Assembly (NCBI RefSeq): GCF_022539315.1
Contig: NC_066317.1
Coordinates: 30,078,048 to 30,142,047 of the forward strand
DNA length: 64,000 bases
Reading direction: 5' to 3'
Source: Serinus canaria
Lineage: Eukaryota > Chordata > Aves > Passeriformes > Fringillidae
In this document: one piece after another, positions 10,870-22,583 of the stretch
How positions within the stretch are numbered: position 1 is the stretch's first letter
Layout of the letters: the number at the start of each line of letters is the position of its first letter
Made by a program: the position numbers and the translations under genes
The notes under the pieces: generated by a model
Database searches by the model: none
What the model saw: the letters and a program-made list of their open reading frames with translations, nothing else
What the model was told of the DNA's origin: nothing

Positions 10870-13800
10870 ATATGTAATTTTGCATTTTTAATATAATAGT
10901 GTAGCAATTAATTTATGGATAAGCAAATGATCACTATGGCGTGAAAGTCAATGGAAACTTAAGTGCCCTAAAAATTAGGCAGAAAATAGGTAATAATGTT
11001 TTCTCTGTTTATTTGGAACTAATGCTCTCGTATTTGCATTTTGTTTCTGCAGAAAGATCATAAACAAATAGAAAAAAGTGGACAAAATACCACAATTCCT
11101 ATGTAATGAGAAGGTGGCTATTACCAGATGCTCTCCCAATATAAATCAGAGTCTATTTTTCAGGCCTGCTGAAAAACAGAGATCTGCTTCATCCCTTGGT
11201 TTTGGGTCTTCAGTATGGACAGAAGTGTTGCACATTCTGGTTTATTATTGGTGTCTGTCTATATTACTGTTGCATGAGTTGGCAGGATGATGTGCAAGAA
11301 AATGTATTTATGCTTTTAATCCTGTGTACTGTACTGTCAGTGTTATGCCTATAGATGTGTCCAGTCAGGAAGTGTTGATTTTATGGCCTGAGTCATGAGA
11401 AGGCCCCTTTTCCCTCTGCTAATTGAGACAGTTTTTTAATGTATTTCAGTTTAGTCATTCATGGTTTGTAAATATTAAATTTTGTTTAACACTGTTTTAA
11501 TATAGCTTCAGAAAATAATATGCTTTGGCTTTATATGTCACTAACACAATTGAACACAATGTGTAAATTATATGGTTCTAGATATTAAATGCATACAGAA
11601 AAATGTACACATACATTGAAATTCAGTGTCTCCTTTTATAGAAGTTGAAAAAGATTTTTCTAGAACATTTTTTTTCTGTGATGCAGAGATAGTTATATGG
11701 AGCTTAAGGTCTAGGCTTCTGACTTTGAAGGACTGGTTACCTAAGTAAAAGATGGAAAAGGATTACAGGCTAATATTCTCTCTGAGAAACTTCTCCAGTT
11801 TTACGACCACCCTGAGCTTATGCTCAATAAGTAAAAAAGAAAAAAAAATCATTTATCTAAAAAACTGAGTTACATTTATGGCTACAGCCCTTCTTACTGG
11901 CCCAGTTTTCTATTTCCCAGCAAGAGTTAGAATCAACATCAACACAGGCATCTCATGAAAAGATGTACAAGATGACACTTTATCCATTCTATCCTCTATT
12001 ACTAGAGAGATGTGTTGTTTTAATGCTTTTTATTAATTTCTGTCGTGGTTGTAAAAGAGTGAAGACTGATAGTATTAAGCTGTGGAAAATGTTTTTTGCA
12101 TTGGGCATGTAGAATATTACACATTGTCAAACTAAAGCTCGATAAGTAGTGGTAAATTTCATGACATGGAAAAATTACCTGAGCTCAAGTATCTTTTCAC
12201 TGGTTAAATTATCAAATAATGGTAATTTTTTGGCCAAATTCTATTTGAAAATATTTACATTTCTTTACACAGGGTTTTCAACAACTACACTTTTTCCATT
12301 GGGTAAGTAACACTTCCCTGTGCTTGTAAATTCTGCTTAATGTAGTAGTAGTTGCATGAATAAACTATCCTGCTTTCTCAAGTCATATGAGCTATTAGTA
12401 TAACTATCTAAACTCTTAGTATTTTACTTATGAATTCAAAAGGAACATCTGTAGCACATACAGGATATTATAAACTTGTCAAATTAGAGAAATTCTGAGT
12501 AACATATAATTAACTTTGGATGAAACATAACTCAGTACACTCATAAACTTTCTGTTTCTGTAATAATTAAGAAAATGAACTTCAGTTATTTACCCTTACT
12601 TACATTTGTAGTCTGAAATAAAATCTTTAAAAAGTTAATCACATTCATAGTCACTTGGTAGGAAATAAGAAACAAACCAAAATATACTCATGTTTCCACA
12701 TCATTTTTATAGCTAGATGGTTACAAGAGCTGAAGATGGTTTCCCCATAAACATTACTAATCCCCAGAGACAGAAGGGTACTATTGAATATGATGTACCA
12801 GAACCATATTTAGCTTAGTTATGTTCCATTCCTCTAAATGCTATCCCTGAGCGAATTGCTTTATCAAAGTAGGAGTTTGTGTCAAAAAAGCTTGCAAAAT
12901 CGCAGCCTAAAATGTCTTTTCTGAAAAAAAGAAAAAAGTAGTAGGAGCCAAGAAGCATCAAAGGATAAAGTTTGCAATTACAGCAAAACTGGAGAAAAAA
13001 CATAGTATGTAAATTTACTGTTTACAAATGTACAGTGCTGTGAGAAAACCCACCTATCTCTGGGGTACTGTGGTTCAGCAGAGTAAAGATTTAGCTCTCC
13101 AGCTCTTCACAGCTCATTTTACTTCTGAGACTGTACTGTGACAGAGCAGTTCAACAGACTAATTACACTGTTTTGCATGCAAGTGGTGAAATGCGTAGGT
13201 AAATGCCGATTTACCACATTAGCACTTCAGAGGGAAGCGATTTTTTTGAGGATGGAAAATGGAATGAATAAGAGTGTATCAGATTTTATTTTTAATCTCT
13301 CTTGGTTTTTCACCAGGAACATTAGGAACCTTCTAGTTCCAATTGCAGATATCGATGTGCTGGGTTACTCAGTGCCATATCTAAAAGGTGTTGATTGCTT
13401 GCTTCAAATTTAGTGAAACTACAGCGGCATGAATTTTCACCTGCTCTTCAGAAGCTCATTCATCTCCCTGGATGCCTAAACTGCTCACCCTGCTTCAGAG
13501 CTGCTTGTACTGAACTCTTTAGACTAAAGAGGGCTTGGATATGCTAATCAGAAAATATGTTATCAAGAGAGTAATGCGTGAGCCTGTCAGCCTTTGTAGC
13601 TCTCCAACACTTAGGGCATGAGTAGCCACAGCAGTAGAGCCATTAAAGTTGAAAACAGGGGCCTTTGGATGCCAAAGTACTGCTGAAACTCCAGAGATAC
13701 AGCTTAGCTAGGCTGTTTTGAATTTTTGTCATATATCCTCAGTTTTATCTGCTTGGTACTAAACAGTGGCAGTTAGATAGTCACTTGTAGGAGCCCAATA

Positions 13801-14797
13801 AGGGACAAACCATAAAGAAATAAAATGACAAAATGAAAATAGCTTTTATTTTGAGCATTCTCTCAAATTAGAATGCTTCATTTCCCTAGGACTAGCTGTA
13901 AGTACTAAATCTAAAGAATAGACTGTTGGCAAAGTAAAATACAAAAAGAAATTCTTAATGCTTGGAGGTACACGTAGAGGAGGACTTTGGAGAAAAAACT
14001 TATACAAGGAGGATGAATGGACTTTTCCCATTCTCAGATTAAGATAAATTAGTGCCCAGTTGGGTTGGTTTGTTGAGCCTCTGAATAGGGAGTGAAGTGG
14101 CAAAAGGAAATGTCAAGATGTCATATTGTAGTCATATTGTTTTTACATTTTTAAATCAGGATTTCTGAAAAATAAATGTAGTTATTTACTTCAAAGCAAT
14201 TAGTTATAAGTCATTACAATGTCAGAGGACATTGAAAGACAAGTATTAAGTGTAATGCATGGCTACATCTCAAAGAGCTTCTTTGGATAATCTGGCCTTA
14301 AGTAGCACAAGGCTTGAGAAGCCAAGTCTATCATGTACTAGTGCACTTGAGCACAATGTTTTTGTAACACCTTATCCTTGATGACATTTTTATCTGTAGG
14401 TACTGAATGCCTTTTAAAAATCTGGGACTTGCTGCTTGGTGAGTCATCACAAAGAAGCCAGGGAGATGGAGGGTGTAAAACTGGCTTCCAAAACATATAG
14501 ATGCCAATTTCCCTCTTATCCTGTTTGTTCCTTTTCATTTGTTGTTTTGGTTAGTGGTTTTTTTTTTGGTTGGGGTTTTTGTTCATTTTCCCCAGAAGTA
14601 AGGGGTTGTAGAACCAGTATGTATACTAACAATGAAAAAGGGAAAAATCAATAAAGAGGGTCTCACGAGTGCTGAGAGAAAGACCTGATAAAAGATCTTT
14701 ACCTCACTGTCTAATATTGTATCTGAAGGATTCCAAGAGCAGTGTGAGGGCACAGCCTCCTGGTTTCATTTACTGTTAGTCTAGCCAATGTATTTAT
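10870..14797. other. Noncoding stretch, nothing recognised
   Basis: About 3.9 kb of AT-rich DNA with dense stops in all frames. The largest open frames (91 codons at 13138-13413 plus, 85 codons at 13846-14103 minus) have no recognisable features and look like chance. No repeat family could be named. Confidence 0.5.
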
Positions 14798-14883
14798 TGA
14801 CTCACATTAAGCACGTCACTATTTGCACACACGTAAATTAAAGCAAACCAAAGCCCTTCATTTCTAGCTGGTTATTGACGTCA
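14798..14883. promoter_or_regulatory. Cluster of AP-1 and CRE motifs
   Basis: Within 86 bp there is a perfect AP-1 site tgactca (14798-14804), a half-CRE acgtca (14813-14818) and a perfect palindromic CRE tgacgtca (14876-14883). The CpGs in the two CRE motifs are notable because the surroundings are strongly CpG-depleted. Such sites bind FOS/JUN and CREB/ATF dimers. With no promoter visible, a distal activity-responsive enhancer is the natural guess. Use in vivo is inference. Confidence 0.35.
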
Positions 14884-15849
14884 CTGCTTGACAGTGAAGC
14901 AGGGTGGATGAAATAAAGCATGCCAGTTGCTTGAGGATGACAGAACATGTGCTGATGCAGGATGATTTCATTGCCTTTTACTGCCTAAAAGCCTGTAACT
15001 AAGCATTGCAATCATTCTGGGCACTTATCAGTTAGGCTCTGCTGGGCTGGTACTTCACTGGAGAAAACTGATGTAAACTGTGCTATTCTAAACCTCAACC
15101 CTTCAAAAATATGAAACTTACAAAGAGAGACTATTAATAACCCTGGGATATATATTTTGAAATGAATCATTATACACTTCTAGGAGCATATTGGTTACCA
15201 TTCCTGCCATATGTTTATACATTCTTGATCCACATCCATCTGGCACAGAAATCTGTCAGAATGTGTTCAAAAGTGATTTGAAGGATCTTAAAAGCCAAGT
15301 GCAAATTTGTACTCTGGCTTGTGTAGACTACAGAAATAAAAAAAGCCTTTTTCAAAATTCAATGTAGTATTTTAAATTAAATAGGCGGCACAACTTTAAA
15401 AATTGTCATTAGACAAACCTAAAAAGAAGCTGAAGGGATTAATTAGCTATATTCTTTGGATCACCATTTGAAAAGCAAATAAGAGTTACTTGAAAGTGTC
15501 TTTGGACATTTCTCAGGGCAGAGCAGCCTTGTCTTTACTTTTAGTTAGTGTACAAAAATTGAGCTTTAAATATTTAACAGAAAGTTTGTTCTTCGGAGAG
15601 GAATATCAGGATGTAAAATTACAAATGGTCACACTTTTTCCATTTGCCAATTAAATTGAAACTAGAATTGACTAATCTATATACAGGCTTGTATTTTAAT
15701 GTAGATGTGCTATAGCACAAAATTAGATCCTTTTCACAGGTGAAGTTCCAAAAATCCTTTCTTATGGTCAGTTCACATTAATCAAATTTTTTTTAGCAGA
15801 CACATGCAATTTGTATTAAATTTTTATGTTCTTCACAACAACCTTATGC
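14884..15849. other. Noncoding stretch, nothing recognised
   Basis: No gene or classified repeat recognised between the bZIP motif cluster and the CR1 element. Confidence 0.5.
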
Positions 15850-16564
15850 AGGTAGGAGGAAGGGTGTCTGGAAAGCTGCCCAGTGGAAAAGGACCTGGGG
15901 ATGATGGTTGACAGATGGCTGAACAAGAGCCAGTGTGCCCAGGTGGCCAGGAAGGCCAGTGGCACCTGGCCTGGATCAGCACTAGTGTGGCCATCAGGAC
16001 CAGGGCAGTGATTGTCCCCCTGTACTTGGCACTGGTGAGATCACATCTCAAACCCTGTGTTCAGTTCTGGGCCCTTCATTCCAAGAAGGACATGGAGGTG
16101 CTGGAGTGAGAAGCTTCTCTGGGTGCTGCCCCAGAGAAGGGCAGTGCAGCTGGTGAAGGGTCTGGAGCACAGGTCTTCTGAGGAGCTGCTGAGGGAGCTG
16201 GAGTTGTTAAGCCTGGAGAAAAGGAGGCTCAGAAGACACCTTATCACTGTACAGCTCCCTGAAAGGAGGCTGGAGCCAGGTGGGGGTCTGTCTCTTGTCC
16301 AAGGCAACCAGCAGTAGGACAAGAGGACATAATCTAAAGCTGCACTAAGGTGGGTTTAGATTGGACATTAGGAAGAATTTCTTCAAGAAAAGGGTGATTA
16401 GATATTGGCTGCCCAGGGAGCTGCTGGAATCACAGTTCCTGGAGGTGTTCAGCAAAACATTGGATGTGGCACTCAGTGCCATGGTCTAGTTGACATGGTG
16501 GTGTTCAGTCATAGTTTGGACTTGATGATCTCAGAGGTCTTTTCCAAGCAAGCTGATTCTGTGA
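15850..16564 (+). mobile_element. CR1 LINE, 5'-truncated 3' fragment (plus strand)
   Basis: This is the longest repeat in the window. In order it shows ggaaagctgcccag, aaaaggacctgggg, gtgtgcccaggtggcca, gattgtccccctgtac, tggtgaagggtctggagcac, tgagggagctgg, agcctggagaaaaggaggctc, aggacaagagga, tttagattggacattagg and ttggacttgatgatctcaga. This is the known order of the end of CR1 ORF2 (reverse transcriptase C-terminal part) and the 3' UTR. ORF2 is broken by indels; open frames of 60-90 codons here are relics. It ends in a single gattctgtg unit, the trace of the CR1 terminal 8-mer repeat. The 5' truncation is normal for CR1. Divergence indicates an old, dead copy. Confidence 0.95.
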
Positions 16565-17430
16565 ACCTTAAAACCAGTGTTAAGAGCATAAACCAAACTT
16601 TGGATCAGTGATGACAACATCTTCTTAGTGTTAAGCTGCAAGTGTCTCCAGCTGTATCCTCCTGGCACTCTGAAATGCTTTGGATGGTACCTGTGAGCAC
16701 AATCTGTGATGGAAAGATGTGTGATGAGTGTCTAATTAAAAGTATCTATGCCACTTATGCAACACTGAATTCCAACTGTCTTCTCAATTAAATACAAATA
16801 ATTAAAATGCCAACTATTAGCATCCTGTAATTATGACTCTTACCAATTCCATAATTACCTACTCATTTCCCTACATGATAATACCCACCTGGAGAGACCC
16901 TTGTATCTACAGTCTTCCGTGACCAGCAGGGTGTTGGGTTTTTTCTTTATTTGATAAAAGAATAGAAAGTTAATAATAATCTTTCAGACATGGCTTTCAT
17001 GTTTCAATTCCAGAAACTGTTTCACTCTAAAACAATAAGAAAACTCGTGTTTTATCCAAAGCTGATTTAGTGTGTTTTGAATAATGTTACGTATGATTTA
17101 ATAGATATCATTTTAACAAATTCCTATCCATTTTCACATGTACATATTTAGTAATAAGAGAGGACTTTTGTACTGAGAATAGGTTGTTTTTTACTGATGT
17201 AATGGGTGGTTTAAAATTAAGTACATTGGATGTAGTTTTATGCATATAAAAATTTTACTGCAATCAGTACAAATGTTTTGAATAACCTGAAAAGAACATG
17301 GTTATTCCTACTCCCAACTTGAGTTAGAATGTTGATATTTAGAGTTTGATTAACACTGTATTCACTTTAATTCTGGAATCTGACATTTTCAACTGAAGTT
17401 GCTTTGCTGTCTGATTTCAAGTGTTCAGGT
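16565..17430. other. Noncoding stretch, nothing recognised
   Basis: AT-rich sequence without a recognisable exon, RNA gene or repeat. Confidence 0.5.
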
Positions 17431-17900
17431 GCTCTGGTGGAGTGGAACTTGTCAGGGTGCTGCTTGCCCATCAGGGCCTGCTGCTGACCAGTGAAATGCC
17501 CCATTAGCAGTGTAGGAGGTTACACTGCTCATCTGCCTAAGGAGCCATCCAAAATACCAACCACCAATCCCAGCTCCAAGCTCCTGTGTGCTGAATTTGA
17601 ACAAGAGACATGGCCCCACTGACTGGACTGATCTTAAGGGACCAAAGCAAGGGTTGCCTTGTTTCCATCTGCCTATTCCTTGGGCAGTGCCCTTCAGGAC
17701 ACGTCTGCTATCACAATATCCACCCCACGGGTGTCGCACCCAATATGCCAGAATTGAAGTTGCCATTCAGCTGGGACAGTTCCCATCTGGGAGCAGCTGA
17801 GTCCCGTGTTATCCCACACCATGTAGGCCATGTCATGACATCCTTGTGGCACCTTTACCTTTTGTCAGGCTGCAGCTGCTCCATGCTGTGACATTTTCCA
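17431..17900. other. Unclassified GC-richer island
   Basis: This 470-bp block is clearly richer in G+C than the flanks. It carries overlapping open frames on both strands: 104 codons minus (17452-17766), and 70 and 93 codons plus. I recognise none of the products. It contains a 9-bp-arm hairpin (17506-17514 with 17521-17529) and a CpG-containing stretch near 17700-17735. The edges are abrupt, which favours an old inserted repeat, perhaps an ERV LTR or internal piece, over host coding sequence. I could not find LTR ends or a target duplication. Confidence 0.3.
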
Positions 17901-20440
17901 GAATGTTCCCTTAATTACCAGATCCAGTTTATCATTCCCCATGAAAGGTGTTAGGTAATCCCACCAGAGGACACCACTGAAATACACCTAGAACTGCCAG
18001 AGATGGGGTGAGTTCAAGCTTTTACTGCCATTCTTCTGTAGAGATTGGGGTAGCAGAGAAAGGAATATTATTAAAATACAAAGATGCTAAAATCTGTAAA
18101 TAGAAACAGTGAGCTTATGCTTCTTTCTTCCTCCTAGTTTTTCTTCATTTCTTTTTGCCCCTCCTCTCTTTTTTTACTTTTACTGTCATTGCAAATGCTG
18201 AAAAATAATAAAATACCTTGTTGAATTCTGGGAAAACTAATAAACATTTCCATTGTAGCCTGACAATTGACTGAATAAAGCTTTAGTGTCATAAGATGTA
18301 CTTTCAAATTAGTATCAAATGATATATGAATGCCACAGTCTCCTAAGTACCTCAGAAAGCATTAATCAACACAGCCCGAGTAGGAACAACTTAATTTTTT
18401 TATCAGCAGTGCTTTCTCTGCTTTAATTTGTTCTGTATATATTTCCATGACAACTGAGAAAAAAAATATACCCTTTAACCAAAATTCAGTGAAAGCAAGA
18501 CAAAACAAGCTGCTTTGATTCATGCTGTTCTGATAAATGTCAGTTTGGCAATCAGCTGTGAAAATCTTTTTTTTCTGTAACAGATAGAACTTTTATTTGT
18601 TCCCTTAAAAAAAAAAAGTGGGGCAATCATGGAAATATGGGATGTTGTTTATTCATAGAGTTTTGTTTGAAACATTTTCATTTATAGATTTTTCTTCTTT
18701 TTAATGCTAATTATTGTTTCCTTAGGTTTAAAATCCTTTCTGCTCTATCTGTTTTTCTAATCTGTCTTGAAGAGATCTTAAAATATGACTGAGCTAAAAA
18801 GATAAGACATAAAAGTAGAATGTTTTGTGCTGTGATGTTGTGTTTCCTTGAAGAGATGCATTTTATATTTGCCTGGGATGCCTTATATTTCTCCCAGATA
18901 AGTAGATCAACCCCCTCTGGAAAAATGGAGATACTCTGACTGGGAGCATCAGGTCTCACAACCCCCTGTCAGACTTACTAGGGACAGTTTTATTGTGTCT
19001 TGGTACAAGCTAAAGCACATGCAAATCAATGTAGTTTTCATCTTTGATTCTCTGATTGACATCTATTTAGCATGCTTATCTCTATAAACATCTTGTATAA
19101 ATACAGTTTCCAAACATATGGAAAAGAATAAATGCCAAGATAAGAAGCAGTAAGTGAAGCTAGAGCCTGACTTCAGAATTTTAAAAACCATCTTTTTTTC
19201 AAGGTAGTATTGACATGAACTGTTATTTGTCCTCTGTCACAAAACCATTGATACTGGCCTTTGAGTTAAATTTTGAAGTTACATGATTTGGGCACAAATG
19301 AGCCCTGGAAAATAAGGTTTCTGGTCTATGAAAGCAGTGGTGCTACTTAAAAAAAGGAAAGCCACAAACAAAGCAAAAGTAAAATGGGTAGATCTTTTGA
19401 CAAATGGAAAATTTGATAAATTGGTGATTGAGAAATTGTTTTTCTTTAAAAATGTGAATTATTGCTCTCTCTGATGCCATTAAAGTAAAAATCTACTGAA
19501 TATATATTTTTGGAAAAGAATTTTCTTTCTTCACATAAATGTGACTGCAAACAACTTGCTGTGCAAATTAAATATTGACTGCTTGCCATCCTTATTATGC
19601 TTGGTAGTTCTGACTTCTTGCCTAAATCATATGATAGTCCTGCTTTCTATTTACCTGGTTACTTCTAAAAGCACTTCAGATATTAACAAAACAAAAAAGT
19701 CAGCAACCTCCCCATTACTCAGGAACAAGAAATTATTGAATTTTGTACTCTTTTGTGCTGTTCCTTGTTTTATGACAACAAAAGTGTTAAAATTAGACTG
19801 ATTTATGATTTAATTTGTGAACAGATACATTTTAAAATATTTTGCTAAAATAAGTATATTTATATGTATGGCTATCTTCCTATAAAATCTGAGGTCAGAT
19901 TATTTTTTGGCTTATTCAACCACATTTGATGATGTGGTGTCTTCCCTCACTAATTTATCACTGTGTGCAAGTATCTTCCTGCCAAACCTACCTTATTCAT
20001 GTAGACAGATCCATCTGGGCTAGATTGCTTCCAAATGTGAGAATTCACCCAAGAAGCAGTAATTACTGTGAGGAAAATGGAGAGTGCTCAGTGCAGGAGG
20101 CAAAGCAAAAAAAAAAAAAAAACCCTAAGCTGTTCTTCAAAATTTAGATATTGTTTCCTAAAGGTAAAACTTGATGAGCATTTTGTTAAAAAAATTAAAC
20201 ACAGGAGATTCATACAGGGACAAAGAGAATTCATTTTAAGTTCAGTAAATAATTATTGAGTGATGTTGTTCACTGAGCTTCACAGATTAGTTTGGCTGAC
20301 GGGGTCTTTGAATATATTTCTCAATAACCTCTTTTTGCTTTACATTCTTGTGTCAAAAATAGTTTTTTAAAAAAGTTCAGTCTAATCCATGTGAAAAGTC
20401 AGGGAAGAGTTTTGTGTTGGCACAAAGTAATAGCAGACCT
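17901..20440. other. Noncoding stretch, nothing recognised
   Basis: AT-rich DNA. An A16 tract lies at 20107-20122 and an A12 tract near 18607-18618. An octamer motif atgcaaat is present at 19019-19026. No gene or repeat family could be supported. Confidence 0.5.
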
Positions 20441-20790
20441 ACATTTGCCATTCATTTGAAAGGCAAATGCAGCTTTTGCTTAAAGCTGTGCATGTCAGGC
20501 CTGGTGACCTCCTGCAGCAAAGGGCTTGGCCAGCCAAGGGGCTGGAGTCCCAGCCAGGGGATGGATCCTGCACACTTGGGTGATCAGGCTGTCTTTGGTG
20601 GGGTTTACTCCTGGGTTTCTGCAACAGACACAGAGCAGATTGCTGGCCTTGGCAGCACCGTGAGACCAAGGCAATTTGGGCATCATGGGCTATTGGCTGT
20701 GGGTGATGAGAATTCACTTTGGCTGCTGACCAGATACTGCCAGAAATTGCTGGCTGCAGGCTGGGTTGCAGTCCATGCACCCATATAAAA
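20441..20790. other. Unclassified GC-richer island
   Basis: About 350 bp with raised G+C and open frames on both strands (124 codons plus at 20414-20788, 113 codons minus at 20439-20780). Long frames on opposite strands over the same DNA usually reflect low stop-codon density from composition, not coding. I recognise no domain. It resembles the island at 17.4 kb in character but not obviously in sequence. It may be an old mobile-element fragment. Confidence 0.25.
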
Positions 20791-20869
20791 ATAAACTGCT
20801 AGATACCAAAGACTCTAAACCCCTATTCACAGTGTCTCTTAGGCAGTATGACCACATGCAACAGGAGGC

Positions 20870-20901
20870 TAATGCATAACCTCAGTCTGGGTTATGCATT
20901 A
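20870..20901. repeat. Inverted repeat, 12-bp arms
   Basis: Arms taatgcataacc (20870-20881) and ggttatgcatta (20890-20901) are perfectly complementary around an 8-nt loop. Each arm contains an atgcat palindrome. No function is known. Confidence 0.7.
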
Positions 20902-21188
20902 TCTGCATAATTGGGCTGGGCTTTGCTTACTGAGAAGGCTTAAAAATAAAAATAATGGAGAAATGTGAGGGCACATGTATGGCATTCAAAGTCTAGTACC
21001 CTTTGTTGCCTTTGGTTTGTCCTGGAATTTTGTTAATAGACATCCCAAGAGTGTTTAATGGTTTATTTTAAATGAGGACAAAAGCCTCTATGATTTATTC
21101 AGATTATTTCAGAAGATAAATATCTATGGCTGTTTTTAAAATTGGATGTAAATTATATATTGGTTTTTAGGTCAATACCATTTTAGAT

Positions 21189-21236
21189 CTTAAAAAATAA
21201 AATACATACATTCTTAAAAAATAAAATACATACAAA
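21189..21236. repeat. 24-bp tandem duplication
   Basis: Two adjacent 24-bp copies (21189-21212 and 21213-21236) begin cttaaaaaataaaatacata and differ only in the last two bases. The near-identity indicates a recent slippage or duplication event. Confidence 0.85.
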
Positions 21237-22563
21237 ATCCTATTTCATACACAGTTTCACCTTGTAATTTTCTGTGGTCATAGTGAATATATGCAAGTCT
21301 TATAATGCACTTTGCTTTTTGTGGCATCATCTGCAGAAGTATTACAGGCCAACATAAAATTAGGCAAGACACACCTATTGGTTCTTGTGATTTCCACTAC
21401 AGCAAGTGTTCTTACAGCAAGCCCCTGCATGTCCTGGGTGCCCTTCAGCTCTGTCCTTTTTGTTCTTGGAATTTAGCTGGGGCAACCTTGCTGTGTTTCA
21501 GAGGATGTATTTTGATTAAGTGTGTGTTTATGTTTAAAGGAAAAAGCAACAGGTAAAGCAGCATCCTAGCTTCTGTTTCCTTTGGTTTTAAACTGAGGTT
21601 AAGATTTAGGTAGTGTATAAACATACTCTGCTCATGATGATTGCCTTGGGTATAAGTTGGGATTTATGGAAGAAAGAAACTTTAGCTTCTACATGATTAC
21701 AGTGCATTTCTGGGATTTTTGTTGCTGGCATCAAGACTGGTTGAATTCTACTCTTATGCTGTCATGGCTGTGACTCCTGGGCTGTGTGCATCGCTTAAGG
21801 ACAGATAAATTGCACCCTTAATCAAAAGCCATAACTTAACATACATTTTATATATATAAAAGTAATAGACTGCTATAAGCAACAGTTTTGCTTTACTCTG
21901 CAGGTGTTTGGAATCAGGATTTCAGCCATAATCAGGCTCATTGGAAGGACTAGAGATAGGAAGGAAGTGGAAAAAAAATCTAAAAGACATCTTGTCTTTC
22001 ATAAGGTTTTCCTGAAGAATAAAGAGTGGCCCCTGTGTGACCTAAAGCAAGAAAAAAATTGGTGAATTTTGGCTTGTGGTTTCAATTGCCTTCTTCTAAG
22101 TGACTTCTTTGTGTAAAAGAAATTTGGACTTAGAAAATTATTGTGAGCTGTATAATAGGGAAGAAACTATAGGGAATGAGGCACATGTGTCCTAAAAGGA
22201 CATAGCATTGGAACAATTGTGACTACAAATACCTACAGAAGGAGACAAAAATGAAATGCCTAACTGGTTCAAAAAGGAGTGAGGTCCATAATGTTCTAAG
22301 ACTCAATTCTAATTCTTCTATAATGGTATTTAAAGTGATTATAGACTCTTTTTCTCATGTTTTCTCTGCAAGGTGAGGCAAAGCTGGCAAAAAGTCATGC
22401 AAGTTATTTCATATGTGGAAGACACTATTTAGAATTTCCTGCCCTGCAGCAACAAACGGACTTCTGTTTGGAAAAACAGGGAAAGATCAGCACTGATATT
22501 TGGAGAGAGCAGCACAGATATTCTCTACAATTGTTAAAGTTGTTATGATGGCTAAAAATACCA

Positions 22564-22583
22564 CCAGTTGCTATAGCAACTGG
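22564..22583. promoter_or_regulatory. Perfect 20-bp palindrome with RFX-type site
   Basis: ccagttgctatagcaactgg is a perfect, spacerless palindrome. Its centre gttgctatagcaac (22567-22580) fits the RFX consensus GTNRCY-N(0-3)-RGYAAC with a two-base spacer, so it is a symmetrical high-match X-box. The ends (ccagtt/aactgg) extend the symmetry. It could be bound by RFX dimers. Occupancy cannot be judged from sequence. Confidence 0.5.

Noticed and set aside
15915..16322. Several 64-93-codon open frames on both strands
   Set aside because: They lie inside the CR1 element and are relics of ORF2 or antisense shadows.
19019..19026. Octamer atgcaaat as a regulatory site
   Set aside because: This word recurs several times in AT-rich DNA of this length, and there is no supporting cluster around it.
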